NCBI RefSeq assembly: GCF_014205765.1
Contig: NZ_JACIIZ010000016.1
Coordinates: 124,001-188,000, forward strand
Length of the DNA: 64,000 nucleotides
Origin: Nitrospirillum iridis
GTDB lineage: Bacteria; Pseudomonadota; Alphaproteobacteria; Azospirillales; Azospirillaceae
Direction: 5' to 3'
Under the pieces are notes generated by a model. The model was not told where the DNA came from. It did no database searches and saw only the letters and a program-made list of their open reading frames with translations. The position numbers and the translations under genes were made by a program. Shown here piece by piece: positions 62,110-64,000 of the stretch (position 1 is its first letter; each line of letters begins with the position of its first letter).

Positions 62110-63456
62110 ATGAGCACTGTCGCCGTCCGTTTCGCGCCCAGCCCCACCGGCCGCCTGCACATCGGCAACGCCCGCGCGGCGGTGATGAACTGGCTGTTCG
62201 CCCGCAAGGCCGGCGGCAGCTTCCTCCTGCGCATGGACGACACCGACCGGGAGCGGTCGACGGCCGAGTACGCCGCCGGCATCGAGGAGGATTTGCGCTG
62301 GCTGGGCCTGGACTGGGACCGGTTCGCCCGCCAGTCCGACCGGCTGGACCGCTACACGGCGGCGGCGGAGCGGCTGAAGGCCGCCGGCCGCCTCTACCCC
62401 TGCTATGAGACGCCGGATGAGCTGGGCCTGAAGCGCAAGGCCCAGCTGGCCCAGCACCGCCCGCCGCTATATGACCGCGCGGCCCTGCGCCTGACCGACG
62501 CCGACCGCGCCCGGCTGGAGGGGGAGGGGCGCCGCCCGCACTGGCGCCTGAAGCTGGACCACACCCCGGTCGTCTGGGACGATCTGGTGCGCGGGACCCA
62601 GCGCTTCCAGGGCCAGGACCTCAGCGACCCGGTGCTGATCCGCGAGGATGGCCAGCCGCTCTACACCTTCGCCTCGGTGGTGGATGACATCGAGCTGGGC
62701 ATCAGCCACGTCATCCGGGGGGAGGATCACGTCGCCAACACCGCCGTGCAAATCCAGCTCTATGAGGCGCTCGGCGGGCCCGTTCCCCTCTTCGGCCATT
62801 TCCCCCTGATCACCGACGCCAGCGGGGCCGGCCTGTCCAAGCGCCTGGGCAGCCTGAGCCTGAAGAGCCTGCGCGAGGACTCAGGGCTGGAGCCCCTGTC
62901 CATCCTGTCGCTGCTGGCCCGGATCGGCACCTCGGACGCGGTGGAATCCCGGGGCACGCTGGCCGAGCTGGTGGCCGATTTCGACCTCGCCAAGGTCGGC
63001 CGGGGCACGCCCAAGTTCGATCCGGAGGATCTGCGCCGCCTGAACGCCCAGCTCCTGCACCACATGCCCTACGCGGCGGTGGCGGACCGGTTGCCGGCCC
63101 TGGGCATGCCCGGCGCGGATGAGGCCTTCTGGCTGGCCGTTCGTCCCAACATCACCCAGGTGGCGGAAGCCCGGGGCTGGTGGGACATCACCCACGCGCC
63201 GCTGGCGCCCGTGGTCACCGACGCGGATTTCCTGGCCGCCGCCGCCGGCCTGCTGCCCGCCGCCCCCTGGGGCCCCGACACCTGGGGCCAGTGGGTGGAG
63301 GCGGTGAAGGCCGCCACCGGCGCCAAGGGCAAGGCCCTGTTCATGCCCCTGCGCCTGGCGCTGACCGGCCTGGAACATGGGCCGGAACTGAAGGTCCTGC
63401 TGCCGCTCATCGGGCGGGAGCGGGCGCTGGCCCGGCTATCGGGCCAAACCGCTTGA
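62110..63456 (+). CDS. gltX: Glutamyl-tRNA synthetase
   Basis: 448 residues. The class I HIGH motif reads HIGN (residues 17-20, in [20 protein letters not shown]) and the KMSKS loop reads [27 protein letters not shown] and [20 protein letters not shown] are GluRS-specific. The KRLG form of the loop and the short C-terminal domain suggest the alphaproteobacterial GltX2 type, often one of two GluRS genes. A second copy elsewhere is likely but cannot be seen here. cysS follows after 51 bp. Confidence 0.96.
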   Translation: MSTVAVRFAPSPTGRLHIGNARAAVMNWLFARKAGGSFLLRMDDTDRERSTAEYAAGIEEDLRWLGLDWDRFARQSDRLDRYTAAAERLKAAGRLYPCYETPDELGLKRKAQLAQHRPPLYDRAALRLTDADRARLEGEGRRPHWRLKLDHTPVVWDDLVRGTQRFQGQDLSDPVLIREDGQPLYTFASVVDDIELGISHVIRGEDHVANTAVQIQLYEALGGPVPLFGHFPLITDASGAGLSKRLGSLSLKSLREDSGLEPLSILSLLARIGTSDAVESRGTLAELVADFDLAKVGRGTPKFDPEDLRRLNAQLLHHMPYAAVADRLPALGMPGADEAFWLAVRPNITQVAEARGWWDITHAPLAPVVTDADFLAAAAGLLPAAPWGPDTWGQWVEAVKAATGAKGKALFMPLRLALTGLEHGPELKVLLPLIGRERALARLSGQTA

Positions 63457-63507
63457 GTTTTTCTTTTTTTATCAGCACGTTAACGTCCCCACTTAAGGTC
63501 GGTCCCC

Positions 63508-64000
63508 ATGGCGCTTCAGCTGTACAACACGCTCACCCGCGCGAAGGAAGTCTTCGTGCCCGTCGACGCTGCCCATGTGCGGATCTATTGCTGCGGCCCC
63601 ACCGTCTACAGCTACGCCCACATCGGCAACGGGCGGACCTTCACCGCCTTCGACCTGCTGGCGCGGGTGATGAAGCACCTGTACCCGACCGTGACCTACG
63701 CGCGGAACATCACCGACGTGGATGACAAGATCATGGACCGCGCCAAGGCGCTGAGCCAAAGCATCGAGACGGTGACGGAGACGACGACGGCGCAGTTCCA
63801 TGCCGACATGGACGCGCTGAACCTGCTGCGCCCGGACGTGGAGCCGCGGGCCACCGGGCATATCGACGCCATGATCGCCATGATCGCCCGGCTGATCGAC
63901 GGCGGCCATGCCTACGCGGCGGAGGGCCACGTGCTGTTCAACGTGCCGTCCATGCCCGACTATGGCCGCCTGTCGCGCCGCAGCCAGGATGAGATGATCG
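63508..64000 (+). CDS. cysS: Cysteinyl-tRNA synthetase, N-terminal part
   Basis: The frame runs open to the right edge, giving the first 164 residues. The start MALQLYNTLTRAKEVF, the zinc-ligand and HIGH region IYCCGPTVYSYAHIGNGRTF and NITDVDDKIMDRAK identify CysRS. Roughly 300 residues lie outside the window. Confidence 0.95.
   Translation, partial: MALQLYNTLTRAKEVFVPVDAAHVRIYCCGPTVYSYAHIGNGRTFTAFDLLARVMKHLYPTVTYARNITDVDDKIMDRAKALSQSIETVTETTTAQFHADMDALNLLRPDVEPRATGHIDAMIAMIARLIDGGHAYAAEGHVLFNVPSMPDYGRLSRRSQDEMI

Noticed and set aside
1-64000. tRNA, rRNA, insertion sequences with transposase, integrase and attachment sites
   Set aside because: I looked for TTCGA-type T loops, transposase motifs and terminal repeats and saw none beyond the non-coding 108-bp elements.

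Overview
The window reads as a high-GC alphaproteobacterial chromosome, most likely Rhodospirillales and probably close to Azospirillaceae (Nitrospirillum or Niveispirillum relatives). The evidence is a gcrA cell-cycle regulator, a long alphaproteobacterial-type isocitrate dehydrogenase, a complete ccoNOQP-GHIS cluster, an SdhE-Mfd gene pair, and very strong GC bias at third codon positions. The genus is an inference from gene content. I see no tRNA, rRNA, CRISPR array, transposase or integrase.

Layout. 1-5.5 kb: the end of a chemotaxis receptor, an OprB-type porin, a CoxE-like VWA protein and a predicted NAD-type isocitrate dehydrogenase. 5.5-8.5 kb: gcrA, with a cluster of GANTC methylation sites upstream, then a second, eukaryotic-type NADP isocitrate dehydrogenase and a LOG-family hydrolase. 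8.7-17.2 kb: a cytochrome c'/b561 pair, a LysM protein, a methyltransferase, an FAD monooxygenase, a WYL regulator, several hypotheticals and a DUF2189 membrane protein. 17.3-26.1 kb: the cbb3 oxidase structural genes and their assembly genes, with two FNR/FixK-like boxes. 26.1-29 kb: Mug glycosylase, a diguanylate cyclase, an isolated fliN and a thioesterase.

29.0-35.7 kb is the most unusual part. It holds one minus-strand gene for a protein of about 2,230 residues made almost wholly of octapeptides. The octads are grouped in a 14 + 17 alternation, giving a 31-octad (248-residue, 744-bp) super-repeat that fits about nine times. Its leader carries consecutive hairpins and a poly-U terminator just upstream of the start, and may be attenuated. 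36.3-38.8 kb: a Crp-like regulator and a type III polyketide synthase paired with an ICMT-family methyltransferase.

39-46.2 kb: recG, a ParDE-like toxin-antitoxin pair, sdhE and mfd. 46.3-49.8 kb: a TPR protein, a HAMP-GGDEF cyclase and metY. 50-59.5 kb is an accessory zone with visibly AT-rich genes: a propeller-like repeat protein next to a phospholipase C without a signal peptide, an unknown membrane protein, a nested palindromic element, a serine hydrolase, a VapBC/FitAB-like module, a DUF1080 protein and an unrecognised 424-residue protein. Two 108-bp inverted copies of a double-hairpin repeat (about 98% identical) flank 3 kb inside this zone. 59.5-64 kb returns to core genes: an alpha/beta hydrolase, a DsbA-family thiol oxidoreductase, a hypothetical gene, gltX and the start of cysS.
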